Both the position numbers and the translations under genes were made by a program. From Methanoregula sp. UBA154 (GTDB taxonomy: Archaea; Halobacteriota; Methanomicrobia; Methanomicrobiales; Methanospirillaceae), in NCBI GenBank assembly GCA_002502245.1, contig DAPW01000005.1, forward strand, positions 53,548-106,692: a DNA stretch of 53,145 nt. The letters are read 5' to 3'. Below, piece by piece: positions 8,984-17,973 of this stretch; positions within the stretch are counted from its first letter, which is position 1, and every line of letters begins with the position of its first letter. The notes under the pieces were generated by a model that saw nothing but the letters and a program-made list of their open reading frames with translations, was not told the DNA's origin and ran no database searches.

Positions 8984-9910
8984 TTACTCACTTTCATCAA
9001 CGATATCATCATCCTCCCACTCGTCATTCTTCCGTTTTACCGACCAGTAGTAATATCCGCCGCCAGCAAGAGCGAGAAGAGCGATTATCATAACCAGCCA
9101 GACAGACCCGGAGGCTGATGATGATTCTTCCGTTGTCACCGGGGAGATGTACTCGAGAACCACCAGTATGGTGGTTGTTTTTCCCTCAAGGACGGTCACA
9201 GTTTTTCTGACCGGGGAAAAACTGTCTTTTGTAAAATCCACAATATGGGTACCGGAATCGATCTCCGGAAAGAATCCGGGGGCTTCTCCGATATATCGGG
9301 AATCCAGGTACACCGTCACATTCCCTGGTGATGAGGTGACATTGATGGAACCTTTCGCTGCGGTGGATGTGGTTACCGTAACGACCATTGACGGATGGGT
9401 AATTCTGGCCGGATCAATGACGGTGTGGAAGACCGCAGGGAGGACATCGACATCCGAAAACTCCCGTGTATATGAATCCGGGAAGGTCAGGACAATCCTT
9501 TCCGGTGAAAAGTCAGCAGACACCACACTGCTGAGCGCAGAACTCTGCAGGGCGATCTCCGCTTTTTTAAAGTCCATGGTAACCGTGCGGTATTCCGTTC
9601 CTGTCGGGACATCGGCTGTAGCAGCAAATTTTTTCATCCGGAGGACAGCACTTGATCGGTCCATGGATATGAGTTCCGGGGGCTCTTCGCTCGTTGTGAG
9701 GCCTTTCTTGAGTTCCTCCTCAAGCATAGACTGGGGAATGGAGTTCTCAATGATCCCCTGGAGGGTAAAACCGAATGTAGCGACGGCATCGCCGTTATCG
9801 TTAACCGTGATATCGAGTGAGTTGGCGATGAATGCGTTTGCCGGCATTGCAATAAAAAAACTGCAGGCGAACACCAGACAACAGAGGATTATTTGATTGG
9901 TGTATGACAT
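8984..9910 (-). CDS. Secreted, membrane-anchored PEGA-domain protein
   Basis: 308 residues, ATG 9910. It has an N-terminal signal peptide (ILCCLVFACSFFIAMPANA), then a ~150-residue N-terminal domain beginning FIANSLDITVNDNGDAVATF, a PEGA domain at about 187-255 (GSINVTSSPGNVTVYLDS, YIGEAPGFFPEIDSGTHIVDF), a short Ser/Thr linker, one membrane span near 272-292 and an acidic cytoplasmic tail (WEDDDIVDESE). PEGA domains are beta-rich extracellular modules of archaeal and bacterial surface proteins. The protein should sit on the outer face of the membrane. It is divergently oriented to the DedA gene. The partner or ligand is unknown. Confidence 0.88.
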   Translation of the reverse strand: MSYTNQIILCCLVFACSFFIAMPANAFIANSLDITVNDNGDAVATFGFTLQGIIENSIPQSMLEEELKKGLTTSEEPPELISMDRSSAVLRMKKFAATADVPTGTEYRTVTMDFKKAEIALQSSALSSVVSADFSPERIVLTFPDSYTREFSDVDVLPAVFHTVIDPARITHPSMVVTVTTSTAAKGSINVTSSPGNVTVYLDSRYIGEAPGFFPEIDSGTHIVDFTKDSFSPVRKTVTVLEGKTTTILVVLEYISPVTTEESSSASGSVWLVMIIALLALAGGGYYYWSVKRKNDEWEDDDIVDESE

Positions 9911-10048
9911 GGGATCAACCTTACTGGATCGGTAAGCATCCTAGTATTCAGCACTCATAAATGATAATCATTTCAGTAGAGAACCATGGATACCGGATGG
10001 TTTATAACGAAACCTTTTTCTAAAGCGATGATGGAACCGGACTCTAGG

Positions 10049-10056
10049 TTAATATA
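10049..10056 (+). promoter_or_regulatory. TATA-like element of the DedA gene
   Basis: TTAATATA lies about 30 bases before ATG 10086, so transcription would begin about 8-10 bases before the start codon. No strong ribosome binding site is seen, which fits a short leader. Confidence 0.45.
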
Positions 10057-10085
10057 GAGACCAAACACATAATTTTTCGGAACCT

Positions 10086-10742
10086 ATGATTGATTCGCTG
10101 ATCACTATTTTTCTTCATATCGACCAGAATATGGTCGCGGTTATCCAGGAATATGGGATCTGGACGTACTTCATCCTCTTCATCATCATCTTTTTCGAGA
10201 CCGGTTTTGTCATATTCCCGTTCCTGCCGGGCGATTCGCTGCTCTTTGTCAGCGGTGCAGCGGCAGCGAGCGGGCTGCTCGACATCTGGGTGCTCCTTAT
10301 TGCAATTATCCTCGGGGCTGTTCTGGGAGATACGGTCAATTACTGGATCGGGAATTATGTAGGCCCCCGCCTCTTTCTTGAACGGTTCCCGACGCTGGTA
10401 AAGAAAGAGTATATCGACCGTACCTACGGGTTCTATGAAAAGTATGGCGGGGCAACGATCTTCGTTGCCCGCTTCGTCCCGTTCGTCCGCACCTTCGCCC
10501 CGTTCCTTGCCGGAGTCGGCTCCATGCAGTACCGCCGTTTCATTCTCTACAATATTCTCGGGGGCACCTGCTGGACACTCGGGCTGGTTATGGCCGGGTA
10601 CTATTTTGGCACGCTGACTATTGTCCAGGAAAATATGAGTTATCTCATCATCGGTGTCATGCTGCTGACGGGAGGCGCCCTCCTCTTTATTTTCTACAAC
10701 ATTGTCCGGGGATGGTTGGTGCAGAGGTCAAAAAAGACATAA
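10086..10742 (+). CDS. DedA/SNARE-associated family membrane protein
   Basis: 218 residues, ATG 10086, the family's usual length. It shows the DedA core: GFVIFPFLPGDSLLFVSGA (re-entrant helix with the acidic residue), ILGAVLGDTVNYWIGNYVG, and the signature FVARFVPFVRTFAPFLAGVG with conserved Arg and Pro residues. Four to six hydrophobic segments place it in the cytoplasmic membrane. DedA proteins are linked to recycling of polyprenyl-phosphate or phospholipid carriers and need the proton gradient. The archaeal role is inferred. It is monocistronic by context. Confidence 0.93.
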   Translation: MIDSLITIFLHIDQNMVAVIQEYGIWTYFILFIIIFFETGFVIFPFLPGDSLLFVSGAAAASGLLDIWVLLIAIILGAVLGDTVNYWIGNYVGPRLFLERFPTLVKKEYIDRTYGFYEKYGGATIFVARFVPFVRTFAPFLAGVGSMQYRRFILYNILGGTCWTLGLVMAGYYFGTLTIVQENMSYLIIGVMLLTGGALLFIFYNIVRGWLVQRSKKT

Positions 10743-10887
10743 GGGGAAACACATCCATTTGAGATTTTTTTTAAATCTGATGACGCTTCCCCGGGGCCGC
10801 GGCAAATCCAGCCTTTGTCGCCGTAGCCGGAGTATCTTCTAACGGTATCGTGCCTCAGTATGACCACACTATCCTCAGACACGCGGT

Positions 10888-10909
10888 GGTCCGGGGACTG
10901 CCACGGACC
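10888..10909. other. Short perfect inverted repeat between dedA-like gene and beta-RFAP synthase
   Basis: GGTCCG (10888-10893) and CGGACC (10904-10909) can form a 6-bp stem with a 10-base loop. It lies between the convergent 3' ends of two genes, so a role in 3'-end formation is possible, though no T-tract follows directly. Confidence 0.35.
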
Positions 10910-10987
10910 CCTTAAGCAAATCCTGAATGTTTTATTGTGGAAGTGTGGATTTTCCTTCGGTAAAAAAGTGAGCGGAAATAACCGTGG

Positions 10988-12067
10988 CTACGCCGTGTGG
11001 ACTACCTGAAGGCCCTGGTTGTCTGCCTTTGTGACAATGGCAATTTTCAGCCCGAGGGGTTTTAAGATCTTCTCAACGGATTTACGATCCTTATCTGTGA
11101 CAACAGCTATGGAAGGTCCTACCGAGCTCATGCCCACGAACTCGAGTTTTGCCTCCCGCAGCAGGCTCATGTAGTGGTAGATCCCGTAGCTGTGATGTTC
11201 CACCTCTGCCCGTTTCGAACCCCGGAACTCGATCTCCCAGATGATATCTCCAATCTTTTTGAGATCGTCGCGTTCAAGTGCAGGTATGAGGTCCATGAGG
11301 AACATGTACGCCTTGAGTTCCCGGTCGATGTAATCGAGGTTTCGACCCTTGTTCATAAGGAGGTCGAACTCCTGTGTCCCGGCAGATGAGATTTTGATCG
11401 GGGGGATGATGATGAAGATATTTTTTCCTTCAGCGAAGGGGTGGTGGTAGACAAGCGCAAGTTCATCGCCCATAACCGCCATGCCGCCATACGTACTGAC
11501 AGCTGGACCAACCCCGGTTTCAAACCCGAACGCGATGTTTCCGTCAGCGGTTTCTTCACAGTAATTGCGGCCGATGAGGTGCCGCAGCTGGGTATTCGAG
11601 AGCGGTGAGCCCACGGCCTCGTTCATTGCCGTAGCAACGGCTATCATGACCGTGCTCGTTGAACCGAGACCGACATGCTGGTGCTGGTGATCGGTTATCC
11701 TGATCGTAAAGCCACCGGTGTAGCCGACTGCCTTTTTGAATACTGCCACAAAGTTCTCGATGATGGCAGCCCGGCCATAATCAACCGAGATCGCCTTTTT
11801 TGTGCAGCTGACTTCTGCGGAGCAGTAGCACTGGATCGCGAACCCGATCCCGCCCCCGCCGGCATGGTCCGGGGCAAAGCGGTTCATATCGAGCACGGTA
11901 AGGTGAATCCGTGCCGGTGCCCGCACGGTAACCGTACCTTTGACCGGTTTGAGCATGAACTTCTTCTTCTCAAAGCCGAGCGTCTTGAGGTTCGTTCCCG
12001 GGGGGAATGTCGGGAACTCGTACTCCACCAGGTCGAGGTCGCCCCCGCGTATCATCATTTTCGCCAT
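10988..12067 (-). CDS. Beta-ribofuranosylaminobenzene 5'-phosphate synthase
   Basis: 359 residues from ATG 12067. An in-frame TTG at 12076 is a less likely start. The enzyme condenses PRPP with 4-hydroxybenzoate (or 4-aminobenzoate) with loss of CO2 and pyrophosphate, an early committed step of tetrahydromethanopterin synthesis. It has the GHMP-kinase-like fold. Key segments are TVRAPARIHLTVLDMNRFAP near residues 45-64, GGGGIGFAIQ, and the glycine/serine-rich HQHVGLGSTSTVMIAVATA loop. EETADGNIAFGFETGVGPA and GMSSVGPSIAVVTD follow. It is the strongest marker here for a methanogen or close relative. The region upstream on the same strand is 300 bases of AT-rich, gene-free DNA. Confidence 0.93.
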   Translation of the reverse strand: MAKMMIRGGDLDLVEYEFPTFPPGTNLKTLGFEKKKFMLKPVKGTVTVRAPARIHLTVLDMNRFAPDHAGGGGIGFAIQCYCSAEVSCTKKAISVDYGRAAIIENFVAVFKKAVGYTGGFTIRITDHQHQHVGLGSTSTVMIAVATAMNEAVGSPLSNTQLRHLIGRNYCEETADGNIAFGFETGVGPAVSTYGGMAVMGDELALVYHHPFAEGKNIFIIIPPIKISSAGTQEFDLLMNKGRNLDYIDRELKAYMFLMDLIPALERDDLKKIGDIIWEIEFRGSKRAEVEHHSYGIYHYMSLLREAKLEFVGMSSVGPSIAVVTDKDRKSVEKILKPLGLKIAIVTKADNQGLQVVHTA

Positions 12068-12364
12068 AGGTATCAAGTGCAGTTAGGGGGGGTAAAAGAA
12101 AAAAGTTTCCGTGCATCAGATGAGTATCAGGTCCCAAAAGAAACGGATATAATTTTCATGGGGGTATTCCACCCCTCCTTAAGATCAGCGCAATGCCTTC
12201 CCGGACCGGTCCGGTGCAGATAAATGATATGATTTTCCCCATGGGAGGATGATCCGCTATGAGGTTCCGGAGCGGGCAGCGGGATCATCAGAATAATCAG
12301 AGACGTAAGTATACGTGAAAAACATACAGAATCCTCCTTCAATTTTTTTTTAAAAATGGGATGA

Positions 12365-12925
12365 TTAATGCCCTGAGGGCCGGTCGAAAAAGATGTTCTT
12401 ACCGGTTGCTGAGAGCGGAATCGCGTATACAACGGTACAGTCCCTGCTGAAAAGTCCCATGTCCCGGGCGGCAACACCGCCGGAGTACATGATACGGTTG
12501 TCAACGTTATGGATCTGAGCGGTCTTGACTGCGGAGCCTACCGCAATACCCAGATCGGTCATGCGGAGGGTACAATTCGGGCCTTCGAACATTGTTTTCG
12601 GTCCATTCATCTTCATCGCAGCTTTTGTGAGATCTGCGCAGGTGGCGTAGCCGCAGCCGCCGCAGTTGAGGCCGGCGGTTTCGCGGCCCCTGCAGCCGAT
12701 CAGCACGCACCCGTCCGAGTCGGCAAGATTCTTTGCATCCCGGAGAAAGAACCCGATGCCCCGATCGTTTCCCAGTTTTTTCAGCCGTGCGGCAAGCTTT
12801 TTCAGGTCCTTTTTTACCAGCACGCGGATCTCGATGGTGTCAATACCCTTTCCTTTTGGGGCTGTCCGTGCAGCAAGCGCCATCAGGCTGGCAACGGTTG
12901 TTACGGCATCCTGTTCCGGTGTCAT
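12365..12925 (-). CDS. DUF2148 ferredoxin-like protein
   Basis: 186 residues from ATG 12925 (MTPEQDAVTTVASLMALA). The 16-residue Pro-rich extension open upstream is unlikely to be translated. The signature is the cysteine cluster IGCRGRETAGLNCGGCGYATC (near residues 90-110), followed by a further Cys in GPNCTLRMTDLGIAVGSAV, a pattern that can hold an iron-sulfur cluster. The family is annotated as an uncharacterised ferredoxin-domain protein, widespread in methanogens and anaerobic bacteria. It should be a small cytoplasmic redox or Fe-S protein. The partner is unknown. It lies 297 bases upstream of beta-RFAP synthase, on the same strand. Confidence 0.88.
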   Translation of the reverse strand: MTPEQDAVTTVASLMALAARTAPKGKGIDTIEIRVLVKKDLKKLAARLKKLGNDRGIGFFLRDAKNLADSDGCVLIGCRGRETAGLNCGGCGYATCADLTKAAMKMNGPKTMFEGPNCTLRMTDLGIAVGSAVKTAQIHNVDNRIMYSGGVAARDMGLFSRDCTVVYAIPLSATGKNIFFDRPSGH

Positions 12926-13017
12926 GGGGGGAATGTTGGAAGAGGGGGTGGATAAAGGTGGCGGGGGGCGCATACGATGCGCCGCTCTGACGTTTATAGA
13001 AACGTCCAGTTTTTTTT

Positions 13018-13342
13018 ATAAAATACAGCACTATCGCAACGGTGTGCCCCAGCGGCGGGGCGAAACCCCGGGAGCGTCAGGTTTTTAAATTATTTCCCCT
13101 GAAAATTGCATTAAACAAATGTGATTTTAGGGTTTTTTATTCTCTCAATTATTTGCGATGAACGCTGCCGCACCTAAAAGGGACGCCCCCGCGCGGGTTA
13201 ATAACCGGGAGCGTTTTTAAAAACACACAAACTGTCCCGCCGTGCCCCGCGAGGGGCCCTGATGCGGGGAGCCCTCATATCTGCGATTTTCATGGTTCCG
13301 GTATGAACTGACAAAGTTCATGCCCGTCTCTACAAAGCAGAA
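13018..13342 (+). repeat. Intergenic modular repeat, copy 3 (modules B-C-D-E-F, plus orientation)
   Basis: The clearest full copy. B is at 13021-13082 (ATACAGCACTATCGCAAC and a CGGGGCGAAACCCCG-type hairpin). C, at 13090-13155, is AT-rich. D is at 13156-13215. E is at 13232-13275, with a GCCCC-GCGA-GGGGC hairpin inside a CCCGC/GCGGG stem. F ends with TTCATGCCCGTCTCTACAAA. It matches copy 1 read in reverse. It lies between the DUF2148 gene and the thioesterase, with no coding frame. Confidence 0.88.
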
Positions 13343-13372
13343 AATTTCAAAAAATCCAACAAGGGACAGATC

Positions 13373-13783
13373 TCAGACCCGGAATGCAACACCGGTAAAC
13401 TCCGCAACCGCCCGTTCGCCTTCATGCACCATGACGCAATAGGTGTCGCAGTTGCCGTTATCCGCAACGCGCCGGGCTACTGCTACAAGTTTTCCTTTTG
13501 CCGGTGCGATATACTGGATGCTCACCGTTACGGCAACGCGGTGGATCCCGCAACAGTTTGCTGCGATCCCGAAGGCCTGATCGGCGAGGGCAAAGATAGC
13601 CCCCCCATGGGCAACAGCGCCCGGGTTCAGCTTACCGGCACAGTCCATGGTGACACGGGAGTACCCCTCAGATGCCTCAACGATCTCCATGCCGAGCAGC
13701 AGGGCAAACTCGCTTGCATTGAAGAGACGGATCTGCTCCGCAATTGCCTGGGGATCGGGAGAGTGTGTGGGGTGATCGGTCAT
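13373..13783 (-). CDS. PaaI-family hotdog thioesterase
   Basis: 136 residues from ATG 13783 (MTDHPTHSPDPQAIAEQIRL). The open extension upstream runs into the neighbouring gene and was not used. The hotdog core reads LLGMEIVEASEGYSRVTMD, then LNPGAVAHGGAIFALADQA, the PaaI/YbgC-like catalytic segment with HGGxxxxLxD, then VSIQYIAPAKGKLVAVARRV. It should hydrolyse an acyl- or aryl-CoA thioester in the cytoplasm. The substrate is unknown. It lies 31 bases downstream of the glycosyltransferase gene on the same strand and may share its transcript. Confidence 0.9.
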   Translation of the reverse strand: MTDHPTHSPDPQAIAEQIRLFNASEFALLLGMEIVEASEGYSRVTMDCAGKLNPGAVAHGGAIFALADQAFGIAANCCGIHRVAVTVSIQYIAPAKGKLVAVARRVADNGNCDTYCVMVHEGERAVAEFTGVAFRV

Positions 13784-13814
13784 GGAAACCTGGAAGGAAA
13801 AAAGGGATTTTCCC

Positions 13815-14513
13815 TCACTTGTACTTCTTCTGTGTGTACGAGTATTTCCCGCTCTCGCCGCCATCGGCTACGATAGAGATCCACTCGTAGAGTGACTGGA
13901 ATGTCCCGAACTTCTGGTAGCGCCGCATGGAGAAGCCGACTTTGAGCCGGTTGTCGAACATTATGCTGCCGAGGTCTTTCAACCGCATCGCGATCTCGAG
14001 GTCGTCCCCGGCATCGATGCAGCGGTACATGCCGGCCTTTTCAAATGCTTCCCTGCGGAAGGCGGTATTGCACCCGAGCGTGTAGAAAAAGGTCCTGCTG
14101 TAATACCCTATTCTTGAGAATGTGTTCGCCAGGAAGAGCGAGAACTGGTTTTGGATCCCTTCCTCAATCGGGTATACCGGGCCGTAGATCTGTACAACCC
14201 CGGGATCTTTGAAATCCTCGATTATCCTTTCGATCCAGTCCGGCGGGAGGATGCAGTCGGCGTCCGTGGTGGCGATGATCTCCCCTTTTGCTGCCTTCAC
14301 GCCGTCATTCCGTGCCCCGCCGACTTTCCTGCTGGTCTGGACAAAGACCTGGTCGGCATATTTTTTTGCTATCTCACAGGTAGCATCCTTTGACCCGCCA
14401 TCAACAACGATGATCTCGTACCCGTTCCGCGGGAGAGTCTGGTGGGAGAGCGAGACGAGGCACTGGCCGATATTCTCCTCTTCGTTAAAGGTCGGGATGA
14501 TCACCGATATCAT
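13815..14513 (-). CDS. Family 2 glycosyltransferase
   Basis: 232 residues from ATG 14513 (MISVIIPTFNEEENIGQCL), with CAGGAG upstream. The GT-A fold shows as EIIVVDGGSKDATCEIAKKY, the nucleotide-binding ATTDADCILPPDWIE segment with a DxD-like acidic pair, and GCNTAFRREAFEKAGMY, the acceptor loop. It has no C-terminal membrane span, so it is probably soluble or peripheral at the inner membrane face. It lies 61 bases downstream of the FAD gene at 14575-15891. Together they suggest sugar transfer for a surface glycan or glycolipid. Donor and acceptor are not known. Confidence 0.92.
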   Translation of the reverse strand: MISVIIPTFNEEENIGQCLVSLSHQTLPRNGYEIIVVDGGSKDATCEIAKKYADQVFVQTSRKVGGARNDGVKAAKGEIIATTDADCILPPDWIERIIEDFKDPGVVQIYGPVYPIEEGIQNQFSLFLANTFSRIGYYSRTFFYTLGCNTAFRREAFEKAGMYRCIDAGDDLEIAMRLKDLGSIMFDNRLKVGFSMRRYQKFGTFQSLYEWISIVADGGESGKYSYTQKKYK

Positions 14514-14574
14514 GGCGTTTTTTTGCTCCTGTACAAAATTTGGGCTGGATGAGTGATAAGGATGATGCACTGCA

Positions 14575-15891
14575 TTATTCCCGGGGGTATGACTTCACGA
14601 AGTCCATGACACTGCGGATGCAGCCGTCCATGTTCAGGTACTCGAACTGGGCAAATCTGCCGACGAGCGGGATGTCGCGCGACCGGCAGTAGTCCTGCAC
14701 AATGGCGATATGCTTCTGATAACCGAGGTCATAGACCACGTAGGCAAACGGCTGGCGTTGTACCGATGTAAAGACGACCTGGTCCGGTGTACAGATCTTC
14801 ATCGATTCCAGCATATGCAGGACCTCATCAATGAGTCTGGCATCGGGGATGCTGCTCATCTCATCACCCGGCGAGTGTGTGATCTCCGCAAGGATTGCGC
14901 TGCAGCCGTCCGGCGCTGTGGTGCGGCTGAAGTTCGACGGGAAGGAAAGCCGGTTCGTATTCCCCAGGTTCTTATCGGGAATATATACCCATGAAATGGG
15001 GGGAACAACACCCCTGATGCCGATATTGACACAGATCAGGGAATTGTAGACGAGTGCCCGGCAGGCTGCGGTCACACTCTCCGGTACCCCTTCAAGGCAG
15101 GGGAGGAGGTGCTGGAGCGGTATCGTGCAGATAATCCGGTCGGCAGTGATGGTCTCCCGGCCATTGCTGATATGCCATTCACCGGTCTTTCTGGTCAGTG
15201 ATGATACCCGGAACCCGGTCCGTATAAACGGTAAGAGCGGTTCTGCGATAGCTCGTACCAGCGCCTCGATCCCGCCGTCCAGCGGATAGGAGAAGACTGC
15301 CTGGTGCGTGTAACCTTCGGTCTCGATCCCGATAGCCGATTTGATGATATCCACGACCGGAGGCCGGGGAATACGGCCGTCAACCCAGTGGAGGGACATC
15401 TTTTCCGCGGGATATTTCCAGATCTTCTCGTTATAGGGTACCATATAGCATTCGGCAATCCCGTTGCCGAATGTATAATAGATCCATTCCCGGAAATTTT
15501 CCGGTAGTGGAATCTCACCTTTTTCAACAGCAATCAGGGTCCTGATGAACCCGTTGATACAAAAAAAACGGTCCTCTTCCGGCAATTCATACAGGCCGTT
15601 CTCGAACGGGTACTTCACGTACCTGCCCTTATAGAAGATCTTGGTGTTGCGGTTATTACGCTGCTCGTTCTCCTCAATCATCCTGCGCATGAAGGAGAGG
15701 ACTTCCTGATCCCGGGAAAAAATGATATGGGAACCCCCGGTATCAAAGGTAAATCCCTTTTCCGTCCGGGAGCGGCAGAGCCCGCCACACTCCGGCTCCG
15801 CCTCGAGGATAATAACCTTCTCACCCCGCTCATGGAGAAGGCGTGCAAGCGTGAGACCCGAAAGGCCGCCGCCGAGTACTGCTGTCGTCAC
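14575..15891 (-). CDS. UDP-galactopyranose mutase-like FAD-dependent oxidoreductase
   Basis: 438 residues starting at GTG 15891. The dinucleotide-binding motif VLGGGLSGLTLARLL and EAEPECGGLCRS (residues ~3-43) bind FAD, followed by GFTFDTGGSHIIF. KYPFENGLYELPE and YNEKIWKYPAEKMSLHW resemble regions of UDP-galactopyranose mutases and protoporphyrinogen-oxidase-like amine oxidases. VGRFAQFEYLNMDGCIRSVM is the C-terminal FAD contact. Together with the downstream GT2 gene this points to sugar-nucleotide or glycan modification, but the reaction cannot be fixed from sequence. A TATA box 20-35 bases upstream suggests a leaderless transcript. Confidence 0.85.
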   Translation of the reverse strand: MTTAVLGGGLSGLTLARLLHERGEKVIILEAEPECGGLCRSRTEKGFTFDTGGSHIIFSRDQEVLSFMRRMIEENEQRNNRNTKIFYKGRYVKYPFENGLYELPEEDRFFCINGFIRTLIAVEKGEIPLPENFREWIYYTFGNGIAECYMVPYNEKIWKYPAEKMSLHWVDGRIPRPPVVDIIKSAIGIETEGYTHQAVFSYPLDGGIEALVRAIAEPLLPFIRTGFRVSSLTRKTGEWHISNGRETITADRIICTIPLQHLLPCLEGVPESVTAACRALVYNSLICVNIGIRGVVPPISWVYIPDKNLGNTNRLSFPSNFSRTTAPDGCSAILAEITHSPGDEMSSIPDARLIDEVLHMLESMKICTPDQVVFTSVQRQPFAYVVYDLGYQKHIAIVQDYCRSRDIPLVGRFAQFEYLNMDGCIRSVMDFVKSYPRE

Positions 15892-16232
15892 TGCGTACAG
15901 GTTGAGCGGCCGGATTTATATGTATAGGGGTAAGATGACGCTGTTACCCCGTATAGGCAGGAATCGTTGTCTTCGGTGCCGGTGCGCATACGCTTTTGTT
16001 GCGCACGAGTCCCACCGGGCTGGTATTGCCGCAGGTACCGCAGTTCTGCGTATCGGATAAAATGTCATAACACCCATCGTAACGGATGCCAGATTCTTGT
16101 TCGCTCTCCCATTTTTATAAATCTCTGGTTTTCATTTCTGAGTCAGCTCACTGTCACAATATGATTGTGTGAATATCAAACCATATCCGCGCTCATACCT
16201 GCCTGCGGGGATACCGTGAACGGGAAAAAAGA
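15892..16232. other. Intergenic stretch between FAD gene and symporter
   Basis: No gene is recognised. The left end carries the FAD-gene TATA element. The right part is AT-rich and downstream of the symporter, without a clear hairpin. Confidence 0.4.
15912..15925 (-). promoter_or_regulatory. TATA box for the FAD oxidoreductase gene
   Basis: On the minus strand the sequence reads ACATATAAATCC, centred about 28 bases before the GTG start at 15891. By the usual archaeal spacing, transcription would begin at or next to the start codon, so the mRNA is probably leaderless. Confidence 0.5.
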
Positions 16233-17744
16233 TTACTTCCGGATGTACCACCCGGTCATCGTCTCGTCAAGCACCTTCTCAGACGTCTTCTTTGTCATAA
16301 TGCTGACAACGATCATCGCGAGAACCGATATGACGAAGGCATAGAACGAGAAGTGCATGGGCATGGCGAAGAGCTTTATCTTGAAGTAGCTCAGGCCGCC
16401 AAAGAACAGGGCAGCTATCAGGCCAAGGGCCATTGAAGAGATCGCTCCCTCGCGGGTGGCTCCCCGCCAGTAGAGCCCGGCAAGCAGCGGGACTGCGAAG
16501 GTGGAGAACATGATCCCGATGCCGGCCCAGATCAGCCAGACAAGCATGTCCGGGGGATTGATGGCCATCAGCAGGGTGACTGCTGCTGCAACGAAGACCA
16601 TGATCTGGCTCACGCGGAGAACCTGGCTGTCCGGTGCATCGGGTCTTAAGATCTTCTTGTAGATATCCCACGAGAAGTACGTGCCGATGGTGAGCATCAG
16701 CCGGTCTGTTGTTGACATCACTGCGGCAAGGACGATGACGCCAATTATGCTCCATATGAACACGTTTGGAATCGCATACTCGATGCCCGCAACGAAAATA
16801 TAATCGGATGCGTTCTTCACGGCAGGAAGAGTAATCAGCCCTTCCTTGACCATCACCATACCGGCAAAGCCTGCAAACTTCATGAGGAACATGACAATGC
16901 CATAGACAACAAAAGCGATCAGCGGTGCCCATTTGAAGTACTTGACGTCTTTAGCCGCAAGGACGTTGTTGATGACATGCGGGGCGCAGGCAAGGCCGAT
17001 GGTCAGCAGGAGGACGAAAGAGATGACATACTCTGGGGTGAATACCGCCCCGGCTCCGGATGCCCATGGATCGACATTGACGGGATTGATCGTTGCCATC
17101 ACTTCGTTGACATGGGTGAAACCCCCGGCTGCCATGATGACCATCGGGGCCATGATGAGCACGCCGCCAATCAGCATGACACCCTGGATAACGGTGGTCC
17201 ACGATACGGCATAGAGACCCCCGATAACCGTATATATTGTTACAATTGCTGCACCGAGAAGGAGCGCATAGATATGCGGCAGGTCAAAGAGCCACATGAG
17301 GATGATACTCACCGCAGTATACTGGCCTGCAAGGTAGATCATGGACACCACAATACCGGAGAGTGCACTCAGGGCCCGGAGCGTTGTATTGCTCTCGTAC
17401 CGGTGGGCAAGGTAGTCCTGGACGGTCATGTAACCGGACTTTCTTGCTATGGCATGCATCTTGACACCGAAGAAGATGATACAGAACGCGATGGAGGCCG
17501 GGACGGCAAGCTGCTCCCAGATGGTAGGCCAGGCAAATTTGAAGCCAAGTCCCGACACTCCGAGGAGCGACATGCCCGAGCAGACAGAACCGATCATCAG
17601 GAGCGTAAAAACCCAGAATCCCAGGGATCTTCCGGCAATGACGTAATCCTCCATACTATGGATCTTTTTTGAAGCGTAAACCCCGATCAGGATCATCCCG
17701 ATAAAATAGAGGGCTACCAAGCCGACGGTAAAGATATCAGCCAT
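16233..17744 (-). CDS. Sodium:solute symporter (SSS family)
   Basis: 503 residues, ATG 17744 with AAGGAG seven bases upstream. Twelve to thirteen hydrophobic helices in the LeuT-type SSS pattern. Typical segments are SMEDYVIAGRSLGFWVFTLL near the N-terminus, GSVCSGMSLLGVSGLGF (first half of the substrate/Na site), YMTVQDYLAHRYES, and VLAAVMSTTDRLMLTIGTYF with the conserved Ser-Thr of the second Na site. The family moves pantothenate, proline, acetate or other carboxylates and amino acids with Na+. The substrate is not clear here. A 36-residue membrane peptide is encoded just upstream and overlaps the start, as in other SSS systems with a small partner. It is divergent from livG. Confidence 0.93.
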   Translation of the reverse strand: MADIFTVGLVALYFIGMILIGVYASKKIHSMEDYVIAGRSLGFWVFTLLMIGSVCSGMSLLGVSGLGFKFAWPTIWEQLAVPASIAFCIIFFGVKMHAIARKSGYMTVQDYLAHRYESNTTLRALSALSGIVVSMIYLAGQYTAVSIILMWLFDLPHIYALLLGAAIVTIYTVIGGLYAVSWTTVIQGVMLIGGVLIMAPMVIMAAGGFTHVNEVMATINPVNVDPWASGAGAVFTPEYVISFVLLLTIGLACAPHVINNVLAAKDVKYFKWAPLIAFVVYGIVMFLMKFAGFAGMVMVKEGLITLPAVKNASDYIFVAGIEYAIPNVFIWSIIGVIVLAAVMSTTDRLMLTIGTYFSWDIYKKILRPDAPDSQVLRVSQIMVFVAAAVTLLMAINPPDMLVWLIWAGIGIMFSTFAVPLLAGLYWRGATREGAISSMALGLIAALFFGGLSYFKIKLFAMPMHFSFYAFVISVLAMIVVSIMTKKTSEKVLDETMTGWYIRK

Positions 17745-17847
17745 AGATATGCTCCTTGAAGGTCATACCCCAGATCAACAACGCGATAACAATTGCGAGA
17801 AATGCTCCCCCGACGAGAGCAACAGTAATCAATGGCAATCCGAACAT
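17737..17847 (-). CDS. 36-residue membrane peptide coupled to the symporter
   Basis: ATG 17847 to TGA 17737, with AAAGGT upstream. It is one hydrophobic helix (LITVALVGGAFLAIVIALLI) followed by WGMTFKEHIYG. The last 8 bases overlap the symporter's start, and the AAGGAG used by the symporter lies inside this small gene, so translation is coupled. Small hydrophobic partners upstream of SSS transporters are known in other systems (for example YhdT beside PanF, and DUF997/DUF3311-type proteins). This one is shorter and its family is not identified. It should be a single-span membrane protein, perhaps an accessory subunit. Confidence 0.7.
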   Translation of the reverse strand: MFGLPLITVALVGGAFLAIVIALLIWGMTFKEHIYG

Positions 17848-17973
17848 AGTACCTTTTTAGATCTGCAGCATGCTAACATATAACACAATCGAAATGTAAC
17901 GGCGTAGATAGGGTATAAAAATGCACAATATTTTTCCGGGTATCTGATGCTCCTGCCTGCCCGGATATATCGA

